This document shows, in pieces, positions 46,917 to 58,275 of a DNA stretch of 64,000 nt. Below the pieces are notes generated by a model that was given only the letters and a program-made list of their open reading frames with translations, was not told the DNA's origin and did no database searches. The position numbers were made by a program, and so were the translations under genes. Location of the stretch: positions 372,001-436,000 of the forward strand of contig JANUWI010000006.1 of assembly GCA_025504975.1 (NCBI GenBank), written 5' to 3'. This DNA comes from Plenodomus lindquistii. Its lineage: Eukaryota > Ascomycota > Dothideomycetes > Pleosporales > Leptosphaeriaceae. Numbering within the stretch: position 1 is the first letter of the stretch; the number at the start of each line of letters is the position of its first letter.

Positions 46917-48292
46917 ATGGTCGTGCTCAATTTCACACTAACGCCCGAGGCGGCGTCCAAGGTCCATGACCTACTGGTCTGTCTGGGGAAGTTTGACGCT
47001 ACGGTACTTCTTGAAGCGCGTCGAGAAAAAGTAGGTCTCGGTCTCCGCTCATGAAATACTGCATTGTCTGATCCAACTTCGCTCAGCTTACCTTCACGGC
47101 TCTAAACTCCTCAAAGACTACATATGCCGCTATCGCACTCGATAGTGGTCTGTTCTTCCAGAGCTACGAATGTGTACCAACCAATGGAGATGGCCGCTTC
47201 TCATGCAGCATGTACACCAAGGCGTTGCTCTCTGTCTTCAGAAGTCGCCTGTTCGATCCATCTGGGCGAGAAGGTGCAATCGATCGCTGCGAGGTCAGCG
47301 TGCAGGAGCGAGAGACAGAAGCTCAATGCCGATTCATTGTGAAGATGGTGTGTAACCAAGGCATCATCAAAACCTACAAGCTCACATACGAGTCTGCTGA
47401 GGTACTGCATGCACTTTTCGATCGGAGTGTGGCGCCTAACTACTGGAGCATGCATTCTGGTGCGGTCAAAGAGTACATTGAATACTTTGGCACAAAGACT
47501 GAGATGCTCGACATCTTCGCTGGCGAGGACGGTAGATGCGTCTTCAAGAGCTATACGGAAAAGATCTCAAACGGCAAAGAGATCCTCAAGCATCCGTTGG
47601 TCACATCCGTAGCGGTCAACACATCCGATTTTGATGCGTTCAGCGTACAGGCAGGACTGCACATCATCATTAGCGTCAGAGACTTCAAATCCATTGTCAC
47701 ACATGCAGACACGCTCAAAACAAGCCTCAAGGCATACTACTCGCAGCCAACACGACCGTTGCAATTCACCTATGGATACGATGGCTTACTCTGCGAGTTC
47801 ACTCTGATGACTTCTGGCGACATAAGCGCGATCCCGCCAGCGCCAACACCAGCCCCACAAACGCATAACAATAGACAAGCTTCACGAGCAGTGTCAACAG
47901 CGACAGAGCGTACGGCTGCTCGTAGCATACGACCCGGCATGCCACCGCCAATGGAGCCGGCATCAAGACGCGACCGCGTTGGTCGGTTACGTAACCCAGG
48001 ATCCAGACAGAGCTCTACCGCTCAAACAACAGCGGCACCGCCAGACCCCGAGAGCCTTTTCATACCGGACGACGATGAGATGCGGAGACGAGAGGAAGAG
48101 GAAGAGGAGGCTTGGGCACCAGTCGACTACGAGAAGGAAGAAACACTTGGATGGGACGCGAGTGCGAATCATGATGCATCAGCCTTCCCGACTTTCAAAG
48201 ATAGTGGAGCTTCATCGCGGACGAACACGATTGAGAATAACGAGGTGTTTGAACCGACACAGCGGGTTTCACAGATCAAAGGACTGTGGTGA
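46917..48292 (+). CDS. RAD9: Checkpoint clamp subunit RAD9
   Basis: PCNA-like subunit of the 9-1-1 clamp, which is loaded at damaged DNA and activates the ATR-family kinase. Two exons (46917-47030 and 47087-48292, intron 56 bp) encode 439 aa. The N-terminal clamp domains run to about residue 270: MVVLNFTLTPEAASKVHDLL, LNSSKTTYAAIALDSGLFFQ, TYKLTYESAEVLHALFD, HADTLKTSLKAYYSQPTRPL. A disordered tail follows, with an acidic patch (PDDDEMRRREEEEEEAWAP) and SQ/TQ-type sites. It ends EPTQRVSQIKGLW, a C-terminal signature of fungal Rad9. The tail is expected to be phosphorylated and to bind the TopBP1/Rad4-type mediator. Confidence 0.92.
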
Positions 48293-48522
48293 CCTGCTCG
48301 CTACTCAGATCACACCATATAACTAATCATGGAAGGAATGAGTTCACTTTGTGTATGTAAACTACATGAGACACATGTGTATGTACATGAGCTGGTTCCA
48401 ATATATGCAATGATCGTCGTATGCTGTAAGCACACACTCATCGCTCTGCATGCTCGGTCTTCCTTGCTTCAGCCCACCGGCTGCAGTGCTCTTGACCAAA
48501 CATGATACAGTCCAGACTTCAC
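48293..48522. other. Convergent 3' intergenic region
   Basis: 230 bp between the convergent RAD9 and orphan gene stops. No feature was recognised. Confidence 0.4.
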
Positions 48523-50096
48523 CTATGACTCTTCCGTCAGGCGGTCATCTAGCAGTGCTTTCCGCTTGGCCGACACATCTCTGTCAAGCTCGGGCAGGTC
48601 TTTCAGTCGCTGGATGAATTCCCTACTCAGATGATCGTCTTCAACATAGATCCAGTAATTCTCCGCGATGTTCCCAGCGAGTTTGTCTTTCATCATCTCT
48701 TCGGCGGGAAGAGGGACACCCGGTGAAGAATACACAGTGCTCGCGAGGAAGATGACATGCATCATGTCCCACAGCGCGAGACGGCCCAACTTTTCGACCA
48801 GGTGTTCAAGCAGATCGGTCATTCCAAGAGTCTGCGCAACCGTCCAAGCAGCAACAATCTGAGAGAAAGCTACGTCATGTTGTTCGGCCCCCTGAGGATT
48901 GACAAAGCCGAGTTGCCCGCTCTCAAGGTACTGAGCGATTAAAGCAAAGTCATCCGGGTTGATGTCCAACAAGCTGGGATGTTTTAGTTCGTAAATACCG
49001 TCGTCCTCTAGGGTGAAATGCATGACTCCAGAATTGGAGTCTCTGAAATATGGACGGTCAAAGATGTCATCTTTACGAAGCCTAAATTCGTCCCGCTGTG
49101 TCCCGACGTGAGCTCGTACGTATTCCTTGCTCGTCTCGCTATAAATATCAGCAAAGTCGTGATAGTGTCAGAGCTTTGGTGACTTACAGTCGGCCTGAGA
49201 TGACATCGCTTCTCGGAGCAACTCTCTGGCCGAGTCGCTTCAGATTGAGCCCGTCAGCGAAGGTCCTCTGGACCAGGAACTGATTTGGGCGGCTGGCTGA
49301 CGCGGCTGATTCATCGACATTGATCAGATTGGTGGAGGATGAAGCGCATGGTTGCTCTTGAGAGAAGGCCTGAAATGGTGTGTCCCGCACAGGCATCTTT
49401 GAGCTACCGATGGTACAATCTGGACGCCTTGAGTTATTAGAGAAGTTGCGGTCAGCCACGCGCGATGGTGGATAGCAGATTAAATCGTCGTCGCTTTCAT
49501 CATCAGAGTCTACTATAATGACTTCTTTATCAGCTCTTCTCGAGCTGGGAGGCGGCGACATGGAAGGCGTTAAGAAGGGTCTCCTGTTCGCGTTCTCGAA
49601 CTCTAGACGGCTCTGTTCGAGTGCCCTTTGTAGATCTTCATCGTCAAAAAAGTCATCGTTTGTACCAAGGTCAGACTCCGCATACAAGGTTATGGAATCT
49701 GATGAGGGGCCTCGCATCTCTGTCCGTACGCGGCTTCTCCAATGATCGAGCCCGAGACCGCCCTCAATAGCGTCGCCGGCCATTTGATAGGCCTCCCAAA
49801 GACCAGGAATGTTTCTCACCGTCTCGGCATCTGTGAATGGGAGGGATGGATCGTAGTCATGTAATTCAGATGTGAGGGCCCAACGACTAGCTCTGTTAAT
49901 GTTGTATCGGAAAGGTTGCTAAGTAGACTTACAACTTCAGATCTTGTCCTAGAAGTAGGATCAAGTGCACATATGCGTGGGGTCTTGTATTGAGGAACTC
50001 CTGGGGAGCGATATCATCGGGCATGACCACGGCTGGCCATAGTGGGGTAGCTGACCCAGACTGGAAGAGGGTGAAAGCGCCGACAGAAGAAAGCAT
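48523..50096 (-). CDS. Uncharacterised protein, PWWP-like N-terminus and BTB-like C-terminus
   Basis: Exons 50096-49933, 49892-49188 and 49138-48523 (introns 40 and 49 bp) encode 494 aa from the first in-frame ATG (MLSSVGAFTLFQSG). I cannot name the family. The N-terminal part has PLWPAVVMPDDIAPQEFLNT and HAYVHLILLLGQDLKL, reminiscent of a PWWP-type fold. The middle is acidic and Ser-rich (IIVDSDDESDDDLI). The C-terminal exon is folded-looking (RPYFRDSNSGVMHF, DDFALIAQYLESGQLGFV) and resembles the BTB-like proteins common in Dothideomycetes. Protein-like sequence continues about 24 codons upstream of the ATG (VEIGLANIETQTVLVDSG) behind a possible acceptor near 50169, so a further 5' exon is likely. 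The gene is real; its start and function are uncertain. Confidence 0.65.
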
Positions 50097-50977
50097 GATG
50101 TATGCTCGATGTTGCTCGAATATGCCGGAATCGACGAGAACGGTCTGTGTTTCAATATTCGCCAGCCCGATTTCTACGTGAGAGCCTCAAGGTAGCATCA
50201 GTCGGGTTTCGTTTAAACGCTGGCAACCTGTTGACTTAGTCCGAATTGTCGTAGATCTTGCCCTGAAGGCCGTAGACCCTTGACCTTTTTGCGCACCCAA
50301 TTGGATATGGCAGCAATAAGGGATATCTCGGGTAATGTGAATAATCTGGGGAGGTTGTTAATTGATGAGGAGTGTTGCTAGCCTCTCAGATAAATGCACC
50401 GATAGGATGGTCAGGGACCAAGGCGACAGCAGTGATCAAGATCGAGAGTCAAATTCGGCAGTTGAGAGGTGGAGGTCAGATTGTTAGATCTTTGAGGTTC
50501 TGATTCCTCAAGAGTAATTCTGCGAACTGCGGTGTCGCAGTGAAGGTAGGCTATGGCTATGGTGGACTGTCTTCAGGTGAGGGGCCCAGTGAGGGCCCGT
50601 ACATTCTCGATCGTTGGTGAGCATTGTAAAGAAGCGAGTCAGCTTTTGCCGTGTTAGCCTCAAGGAAACGAAACTATGAACTCGGACGTTTGAAGGAATG
50701 AATGACAGAGTCTGGTTGAGGTGGGTGCGGAGCTGGTTCGGGGGTTTACATAAGCTGCCCGCAACAGCCAACCAGCGAATCCAAGGCCATCTGGCATCAA
50801 CAATCTCACTTACACTTACGCAGCCCGCGACCACCTCGGAACCTCGCCCTTCCGACGAGCCTGCGACAGTCACCCTCAGACAGCCGATATATAGGGGAAC
50901 ACGATATCGCAATTCGGCCTGCCAACGCCCGCAAAAACCTCACCATCACCACCGCAAACCCTCCCACAACAGCAATC
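50097..50977. promoter_or_regulatory. Divergent region, orphan gene / SEC11
   Basis: About 880 bp between the orphan gene and SEC11. The left 280 bp may contain one or two unassigned 5' exons of the orphan gene on the minus strand; a protein-like stretch lies near 50245-50345. The right part is the SEC11 promoter. No repeat or RNA was recognised. Confidence 0.4.
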
Positions 50978-51590
50978 ATGCTCGGCCTCAGCGCAATGCA
51001 GCCGCGGCAGCTCGCCGCCCAGGTCCTCAACTTCGCGCTCGTCCTCTCTACTGCGTTCATGATGTGGAAAGGCCTGTCCGTAGTCTCAGACTCTCCCTCA
51101 CCCATTGTCGTCGTACTCTCCGGGTCCATGGAGCCTGCGTTTCAAAGGGGAGACCTGCTATTCCTGTGGAATCGGGGAATGGATACGCAAGTTGGGGAAA
51201 TTGTGGTGTACAACGTCAAGGGCAAGGATATCCCCATCGTGCATCGGGTGGTTAGGAGATATGGTGGAGGGTGAGTTTATTTCTTACGGTATTGTGCGAG
51301 ACGCGTTGCAGAACAACATAGGGAACGAGTCTCGAGAGCGTTGTGCTAATACTCGGGATAGTAAATCACCCCTCCGCCTGCTCACAAAGGGCGACAACAA
51401 CATTGCAGACGACACAGAGCTTTACGCGACCGGCCAATCCTTCCTAAACCGCAAAGAAGATGTTATTGGAAGTGTAGTCGGATTCATACCATTTGTTGGA
51501 TATGTTACAATCTTGTTGAGCGAGCATCCATGGTTGAAACAAGTCATGCTAGGCATGATGGGTGTAATGGTGGTACTGCAGAGGGAATAA
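50978..51590 (+). CDS. SEC11: Signal peptidase complex catalytic subunit SEC11
   Basis: ER membrane serine protease that removes signal peptides co-translationally. Two exons (50978-51270 and 51362-51590, intron 91 bp with a TGCTAAT branch site) encode 173 aa, the normal size. The N-terminal membrane anchor is LNFALVLSTAFMMWKGLSVV. The active-site serine is Ser50 in VVLSGSMEPAFQRGDLL. His89 in IVHRVVRRY and Asp109 in TKGDNN correspond to the other essential residues of eukaryotic Sec11. A second hydrophobic stretch lies near the C-terminus (VIGSVVGFIPFVGYVTILLS). The exon junction (GG|T) gives GGGKSPLRLLTKGD. Confidence 0.95.
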
Positions 51591-51798
51591 TGTATGCGTA
51601 GAAAGCCATGAGCGAGCTATGCTCGAGCGGACCTCCAATCGAAAAGCATGTTGAGCTCGATGTAACAAAGAAGAATCCTGAGACACCAATGAACGAACCC
51701 GCCTCGACGCACCATCATCGGACAGACTTACGAATTGCCCCACGATCCTGCTACCTTGAAGGTGCCCATATCAGCACACCAGCAACGAGAAAGACGAG

Positions 51799-51808
51799 AA
51801 AAAAAAAA
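51799..51808 (-). terminator. RNA polymerase III T-run terminator
   Basis: A run of ten A on the + strand (T on the minus strand) begins 4 bp past the 3' end of the tRNA gene, as expected for Pol III termination. Confidence 0.85.
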
Positions 51809-51812
51809 GCTT

Positions 51813-51904
51813 GCGGTCTGCGAGGTTCGAACTCGCGATCCCCGCCTCTCTTCGTCATGACAAACGTTGGGAAGGCGATACCCTAACCACTGGGCTAAGA
51901 CCGC
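51813..51904 (-). tRNA. tRNA-Gly (anticodon CCC) with intron
   Basis: Cloverleaf worked out by hand on the minus strand. Acceptor arms are GCGGTCT and AGACCGC. The D arm is GCCC/GGGT with loop AGTGGTTA. The anticodon arm is TCGCC/GGCGG with loop TTCCCAA after removal of a roughly 20-nt intron placed one base 3' of the anticodon. The T arm is GCGAG-TTCGAAC-CTCGC. The anticodon reads CCC (glycine). A and B box sequences (TAGCCCAGTGG, GTTCGAACC) are present and a T-run terminator follows. Confidence 0.93.
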
Positions 51905-52825
51905 TGACTACTTCAATGGTAACCTCACTCTCTATTACTTACATAACCACAAATCAGCTCTGCATATACATAGGCTGTGAGATTGCTCATGTAGGACCTG
52001 GCGATGATCATAAAAGACAAATGGTTGTGTATAGGGAAAGCGCAGAGAGACTGGATGGGTTGCAAGTTGCAGTGTGCACTGTTTGCTGCCGCCAGAGGAA
52101 CAAACATGTCTTCTTGCCCCCATGAATGAGGTCAATTTTATTTTACTACTTGATGCGGTGTGTATATGTTTCGGAGACTGCTTTGTAAAGTCTTGGGTTG
52201 GTGCGTGTGTTGTCGTCTCGCTCAAACGTTAAGCAAGAGGTGTACGTAACTTGAAATGTGCTCAAACCGAGTTGCGTTGAGTAGAGGAGTGTAGCTCGAT
52301 GCTGTAGACATGCGGGAACTGTTTTGTCCATGGTGCACACCATGTTTGATCATCTTCGGAATGTCTGTCAGTTGCAAGTTTCTAAAGTTCTTCAGGGGCG
52401 TATTGGGATCCAACCTACAAAGGCATGAGCACCAGTACGCTGGGAAGAACACCTCAACGTTATCCAAAGTCACAATCAACATCACCAACCAAAGCCACCA
52501 TCAAAAGCCTCAAAGTAGTAGCAAGATAATGCCATAACGCAATCGACTAGTGTACATAGACTTGGTCATAAGCTTCGTGATGTCTTCCGCGCCGGATAGG
52601 ACGCCAAACATCATGGCTGCATAGCGCGAGCTGTACTGAGCCGACCGAAATGAACCACAGATTTGCTAGCCGGCCTCCGTATAAGACCCATTAAAAGGTA
52701 ACATCACATAAGGAAAAGCAAGGCCCAATAGCCGAAGCCGCCCGTGACACCGTGGAAGCCGACTGTACGTGACCATGCAGGAAAAGGCACATGGCAATAG
52801 AGAGAGCATCAGATACGTGCGCCCT
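51905..52825. other. Intergenic region, no gene seen
   Basis: About 920 bp between the tRNA gene and the NHP6 stop. The sequence is relatively AT-rich with short frames only. The right part is probably the NHP6 3' UTR. Confidence 0.45.
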
Positions 52826-53301
52826 CTACTCGGATTCCTCCTCATCTTCTTCGCCGGCCTACGGGGGTTAGTTTAGCTGCGAAAAAGGGTGAGCGGATTC
52901 TTACTAGGCTTACTGCGTACGCGGCCTTCTCCTCCTCGTAGCGCTTCTTGTCAGCCGCAGCCTTGGCCTCGTAGGGAGTGCGTTGCTTCTCGTTAAGAGC
53001 CTTCCACTTCTCACCGAGGACCTTGCCGACCTCACCTGCAAACAGTTAGAGAACGTGACTTGAGTGATGATGCGACGCAAACTCACCGAACTTGATGCCG
53101 GGGTTGTCCTCACGGACCTTCTCACGCTGCTCGTTGGCGAAGAACATGTATGCGGAAAGACCACGCTTGGGTGCGTTGGGGTCTACAGCGCGTTAGTTTG
53201 GGACGACAAGCACATGCGATGGACTTCTTACCCTTCTTCTTCTTGCCGCCGTCGGCCTTGGACTTGGCAGCGGCCTTGCGGGTGGTCTTCTCCTTGGGCA
53301 T
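52826..53301 (-). CDS. NHP6: HMG-box chromatin protein NHP6
   Basis: Non-sequence-specific DNA-bending protein that assists chromatin remodelling and the FACT complex. Four exons, 53301-53232, 53182-53087, 53035-52914 and 52858-52826 (introns 49, 51 and 55 bp), encode 106 aa. The N-terminus is basic (MPKEKTTRKAAAKSK...GGKKKK). One HMG box follows: DPNAPKRGLSAYMFFANEQR, EDNPGIKFGEVGKVLGEKWK, NEKQRTPYEAKAAADKKRYE. The last exon is the acidic tail AGEEDEEESE. Length and order match fungal Nhp6. The frame stays open for about 234 codons upstream of the ATG, but that part is Ser/Pro/Thr-rich without domain content and is taken as 5' UTR/promoter. Confidence 0.94.
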
Positions 53302-55432
53302 GGTGATGGATTGGACTGTCTTTGGTGCTTGGTCAGCCAAGTTGAACCGCAGAGAGCGATTAGGTGAGTAAGAAGAAAGCGGAAAATGGAGGCGACGAGG
53401 TGACTTTGAGCAGGTCAGAGTCGCAGCTGATGTCACTGTCGGTGAAGGCGTGCGCGTTTCCACTTCAAGTTGGGTGATAGGTGCGGGTGCAGTGCTTTGC
53501 GCTTGCTTTGCGCGTGAGGTGACGCGCTTGCAAAACACCACACGACAAAGCGAAGATGCGCGATTTTGCGACAAGGGAAGGTGCAGGTACTCACTCAAGT
53601 CGACGGAAGCGAGAAAATTAAATCCGTTGACAGAGGTCTGTTTTGCGGTCAGTAGGCGCGTGGTAGGAGGAGCTGGCGACGGCGATGAACACGAATGGAA
53701 ACGCGATGACGCCTGGATGATGGAAGGAAAGAAGGCAGAAAAGAGGTCAGTAGGGCGAATTGGAGCGGGAAAACGCGTGGAAAACAGGTGTGGGTGCGAA
53801 AAGTGGTCTGGGGGGCATAGCGACTTCGTGGTATGCAGGCGAGACTTACCAAACGCGATTTGGGTGAGGATTGTGTATTTGGTAGAGATTTGTATGGGAG
53901 GAGAGCTGGCTGGCACTCTCACAGTATGGGGGCAGGCCGCACCTACCGTAAAATGCGGCCGGGTCACGTGCAGGGGCCAGAGCTCCCTGTTTTGAATGCG
54001 CAATGCACCGGGCTACGGACCAACCTCCTTTGGACAGCTGCTACCGCCGCCGCCTCCCTCCAGACCACACGGCCGTGTGCGAGCGAGACGGCTGCGTTCC
54101 CTCTGTCAGGCTACGCAGTTGTCTTGGGCATTGTTCAGAAGCAGTCCATTCTCGACATCATGGCCATCATCAGACGCTGCACTCACTCACTGTGCCAGCG
54201 CTCTCCGCCCACGATCCACCCGCACCACCACCATCACCACCACTACTGACCACCCCAGCCTTGCCCTGCCCTAGACTCGAGGCGCTGCGCTGCCCTGCTG
54301 CTGCCCTTTGCCCTTTGCTGGTGGGTTTCACGTTTGGTTAGATTGCCCGCAGACAGCCATAGCCTGCCATTCGCTAGCTGCGCAAAAGGCGGCCCTGGAC
54401 GTTATCTTAATAGCGCGCCAGGCTCATGTGCTTCCCCCAGCCAGCGCCTGCCTTGCAATATGCTGGCGAAGCTGCAGCCCCTTCATTGTCGCGCACTCGT
54501 TGGCCAACCGTCAGCACACACACCACAATCCATTGTGGCCGACCGCTCGGCTCTGCATCTCAACATTGCAGCAAACCTTAGACCTGTCTGTACATGCTTT
54601 CGGATGTCAGACAGGCGAGCTTGAGCCCGCTTTCGGCGACAAAGCTGCAGCGTACAATACCCGAGCCGGTCACAGTGGCACCTTGGTGCTACCCATGTGA
54701 ACATGATGTGCGCTTTCTTTGTACCTGCTGCTGGCATGACTCTGCCATCTTTTGACTGTCAGCCTGTATGCTGCTTTCTCCGGGGCTGTATGCAGGGCAC
54801 GTCTTGCTCCACATTGCACCCGACTGAAGCGCATGGACTGCACCTCGCTTGGGCATCCAGCGAACAGCAGCCGCCCAATGCTGCCTTGTTCGCAACACCA
54901 CATGTCACCCGTGTCTTTGCGTGATACCAGCCCATGTATTGTGCGGTCGGTCTATTGTGTGACCATTGCAGGCAGCTCCATCTCCTTGGCAACCCCAATG
55001 ACCATGTGTTTCCAAGCAAAACATTAACCACTTCTCCTTGCATGCCTCCGAAGCGGCGCAGCATGTAGTCAGCCTTGCATTCATGCGCTCAACCTGCATC
55101 TATTCACCAGGGATATGATAGAGTACTGATATTACTGTTTGGTTTTTCGCAAAGCTGAGTCCATGCAGGTCGTCTTTCACAATCTAATGGCACAGGTCAC
55201 TTTGACGGACTTCCTGAACAAACGAAGCATATACAAGGGGGCTCGAAGCCCTACGAAGCCCTTTACATATACAGACAAATATAGCCCCAAAATCGCTTGA
55301 TGCGTCGCGTATCCATGTACTCTCCCAAACGCCATATATGCAAGTACTGTACTGCATGCAGATTTTCCTCTCCACTTCGCCTTCACTACATAGAAGCAAG
55401 CCCCTTCTTCACACGGAATATGAGAGAATGCT
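53302..55432. promoter_or_regulatory. Intergenic region with NHP6 promoter
   Basis: About 2.1 kb between the NHP6 start and the stop of the TRE-like gene. The first 700 bp are open in frame with NHP6 and pyrimidine-rich on its coding strand, probably promoter and 5' UTR. The rest contains short frames only and no recognised gene or RNA. Confidence 0.45.
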
Positions 55433-58275
55433 TTATCCAGGCCCCAACCGGTCCCCGGCACGATTCAAGATGTCAGCAGTCTTCCTAATCATCTTAGCCG
55501 CAAGATTCCAATCCTTCTTCTCAATCGCATCTCTCGCAAAGGGAAAGACTGAAGTCTCGTAGCCATTGTCGACCGAGGGAGCAAAGATGGCGTGTTTGTA
55601 CTGTTCGCGATTTGGCAACTATTTTCCTCCCACGTTAGCAACATGTCCATTCATTCCCACCAAAGCACACACACACGCACACGCACACGCACAAGAGGAC
55701 ACAAAAGGGGGGGAAAATAGAAAAAACTTACACCATGCACACTCTTATCCTCCTCCCCCATCTTCAAATCCAACAAATCACTCTCAAACCCCGCAATCTT
55801 CCCATTGTGCCCCACCCTCTGCGCCGTAACCCCGCTCGTTTCAAATCCGCCTGTCGCATACACTTGATTATACCAAAAGCTTTCCCACTTGTGGAATTCC
55901 TCTGCCTTCTTCTTGAACATGCTCAGTGCGTCGACGAGGGGCTGGAAGATTTCAATGTCGTAGCCGTCTTTTGCCGTGGATTCGGTCCAGTCGAGGAGGT
56001 GCTGGCCTTCTTCTTGCAGGGCGCGCGCGTAGTCGTCGAGTTTCATGGGGAGAATGGGTTCTTGGGAGAGCTCGAGGATGAGGAGGACCCAGATTTGCGC
56101 GAGCAGGGCGTGGTATTGGAAGGTTGGGTCAATGTACTTTTTCATCCAGGACATGGTTTCGTAGCAGCTGTGGGCCATGGGGTTGGGTGCGCCGTGGGGC
56201 TCGCTGGAGCTGGAGCTGGTGAAGCCAAAGTCAATGGACGAGGTTCCTGCTATGGATTGGAAGGCAATGTGGTCGGATGCGGCGTTCAGGTGGCCCATCT
56301 TTGAGTCGGACGTGTCCCAGAGCTCTTTGAGGGTCTTGTTGGTGTGCGGGTCGCTCAGACGGTCGAGGACGCGGAGCCAGGCGTGTTGGAGTGTAGGAGA
56401 GCCGTTTGCCCAGAGGGTATCTCCAGTTATGCCGACATCGACGTTGAGGTAAGCAATTGCGTTTGCGCGGAGCTCATCGGCGTTGGCCTCGACGTGCTCG
56501 GTCGAGCCGATGCGATTGTACTCTCCGGCATCCCAGGACGCGAATTCGATTGTACGTAGAGGCCGCCAGCCTTGTGCTCGAAGTTCTCCAAGAACGCGAG
56601 CGACTTCAAGCATGACAGCGGTTCCAGAGCCAGGATCTGCAGCCCCAAAGCACCACGAGTCGCGGTGGTTGCCAATGATGATCTTCCTGAGTGAATCTTC
56701 GTTGCCTTTGATGGACCCAAAGATATTGGTGATGCGCTGCTGCTCCACCTCATCCTGCTCGTTCCGCAAGTTAACCTTTGGCGAAGTATCAGGATGACCA
56801 GAGAACCACTTGTCGCCAACATCCGGCACGCCACCTTTCCACTCATCCGGCAGCTCCTGACCTGAGCCTTTGAGCGATTTGAGTAGCCTCTGCGCATTCT
56901 TCCATGATAGAGGCAAGCTTGGGATTTTCGGTAGTCCAGGGCTGTGGTTGGGAGCCATGCGCCCCTGTTTTTTGATACTGGGATTTCCGGGGGTAAGCAC
57001 ATCGCCCATGATAATGTTGGTCCTCGCAGCGGAGCCACGCTGTACACTGTCGCCAGGTCGCCATTTGCCATCGGGCCAAGGATTGCCTTTTTTGAAGCCG
57101 TCGTCGGCTGGATCCGAGTAGACTAGCACGCCCGCGACTTTCGCATCTTGCGCCGCCCTGATCTTCATCGCCAAGTCTGGTTGTGTACCATAGTATCGAC
57201 ATAAAGCGATTGTGCCTTGTGCATCGATACCGCTGTCCGATAGAGTCTTGAAGTCTTTCTTGTCGCAATAGTTCACGTAGATCAATGGTCCGGTTACGTT
57301 TCCAGAAGCCGACAGTCCGTGAAATGCGGGTGTTTGGGCCTTTGGTGGATTGAAGACAGACGGTTCCTCCAGTTTGGCTTCCCAGATCATCTCTTGGGGT
57401 TCTACAATTGCGATTCTTCGGCCGCCCTGTTTGGGAAAGTTCATGTAGACATAATATCTGCGCGTGTCAGCCATTGGATTCTACAAATCAAGTGCAGAGT
57501 CGACATACTCATCATGCGTATACGTATCCATGTGCGCATCCTTGAACTTGCCCTCTATCCACTGTCCCAGCACGTAGCTGCCCTCAGTCCCTCCAATGTG
57601 GTCATAACTTGTAATGTACTCTAGATTCTTCTCAATCAGCGAGCCTTGCACGCTCTGCAGCCCAAATTGCCGCACCCATTCAGGGTTGAAGGGAGTGCCA
57701 AAGCCGCCGCCCATGGGTACCACCTCGCTGACAATCAAGATGTACACGAGCGAGATGATGACAATGAGGCCGAAAAGCCGCGCGACAATTGCCCACCCAG
57801 GCCTATACTCGTCGGGTATCGTCGGCAAGTGGTCCGTTATGAAGCTGAAGTTTGGGCGCCACGATGGCCAAGGTATCCGCGGGAGGTGAAAACTCGAGAG
57901 CGTGTGCGTGATGCTGTAGAAGCGCTTGGAGAAGCGACTGCCCACTCTGTTCCGCCGCGAGCGTCCCTGCTCTGCGCTTTCTGGGTCTAATATCTCCATC
58001 TCTTCCATGATCTGCCGCGAGTCTTCATCCTGGCTCTCGCGCACCGGACTCCCGAGCCCTGCGTCCTCATCCTCGACCGATTGCACCGACGGCGCCTGGT
58101 AGTAGCCATTGCGCCTGGTCACGTTGGTGTTGGGGCCCAGGAGCCCCTGCCGCTCGGCGTCGTCGCTGACTTCGTTGGGACCGAGACGCGCCGCATTGCG
58201 CGACGAGGTCGCTTCTTCGTAGGTAGGGATTGGCGGCGGACTCGGGGCGCGTTCATATCCATGTTTCTCGCTCAT
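55433..58275 (-). CDS. TRE1/TRE2-like transferrin-receptor-type M28 membrane protein
   Basis: Type II membrane protein of the glutamate carboxypeptidase II/transferrin receptor family. Three exons, 58275-57509, 57457-55732 and 55618-55433, encode 892 aa. The cytosolic N-terminus has SPPPIPTYEEATSS, a PxY-type motif of the sort bound by Rsp5 ubiquitin ligase, and acidic clusters. One membrane helix lies near residues 165-190 (RLFGLIVIISLVYILIV). A PA domain follows (PLIYVNYCDKKDF, GTIALCRYYG, AKVAGVLVYSDPADD), then the M28 domain. Zinc-ligand positions look kept: GNHRDSW, GAADPGSG, YLNVDVG and MAHSCYET. The usual WDAEEF pair is WDAGEY, so the catalytic glutamate is Gly567. A C-terminal dimerisation domain ends the protein. 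It is probably a trafficking adaptor like yeast Tre1/Tre2 rather than a peptidase. Confidence 0.85.
55665..55692. repeat. CA-rich microsatellite in intron
   Basis: CACACACG/CACACG dinucleotide-type repeat inside the 112-bp second intron of the TRE-like gene, roughly twice the usual intron length here. Confidence 0.75.

Noticed and set aside
53450..53995. Plus-strand 181-codon frame opposite the NHP6 leader
   Set aside because: It overlaps the NHP6 promoter/5' UTR antisense and shows no protein-like features.
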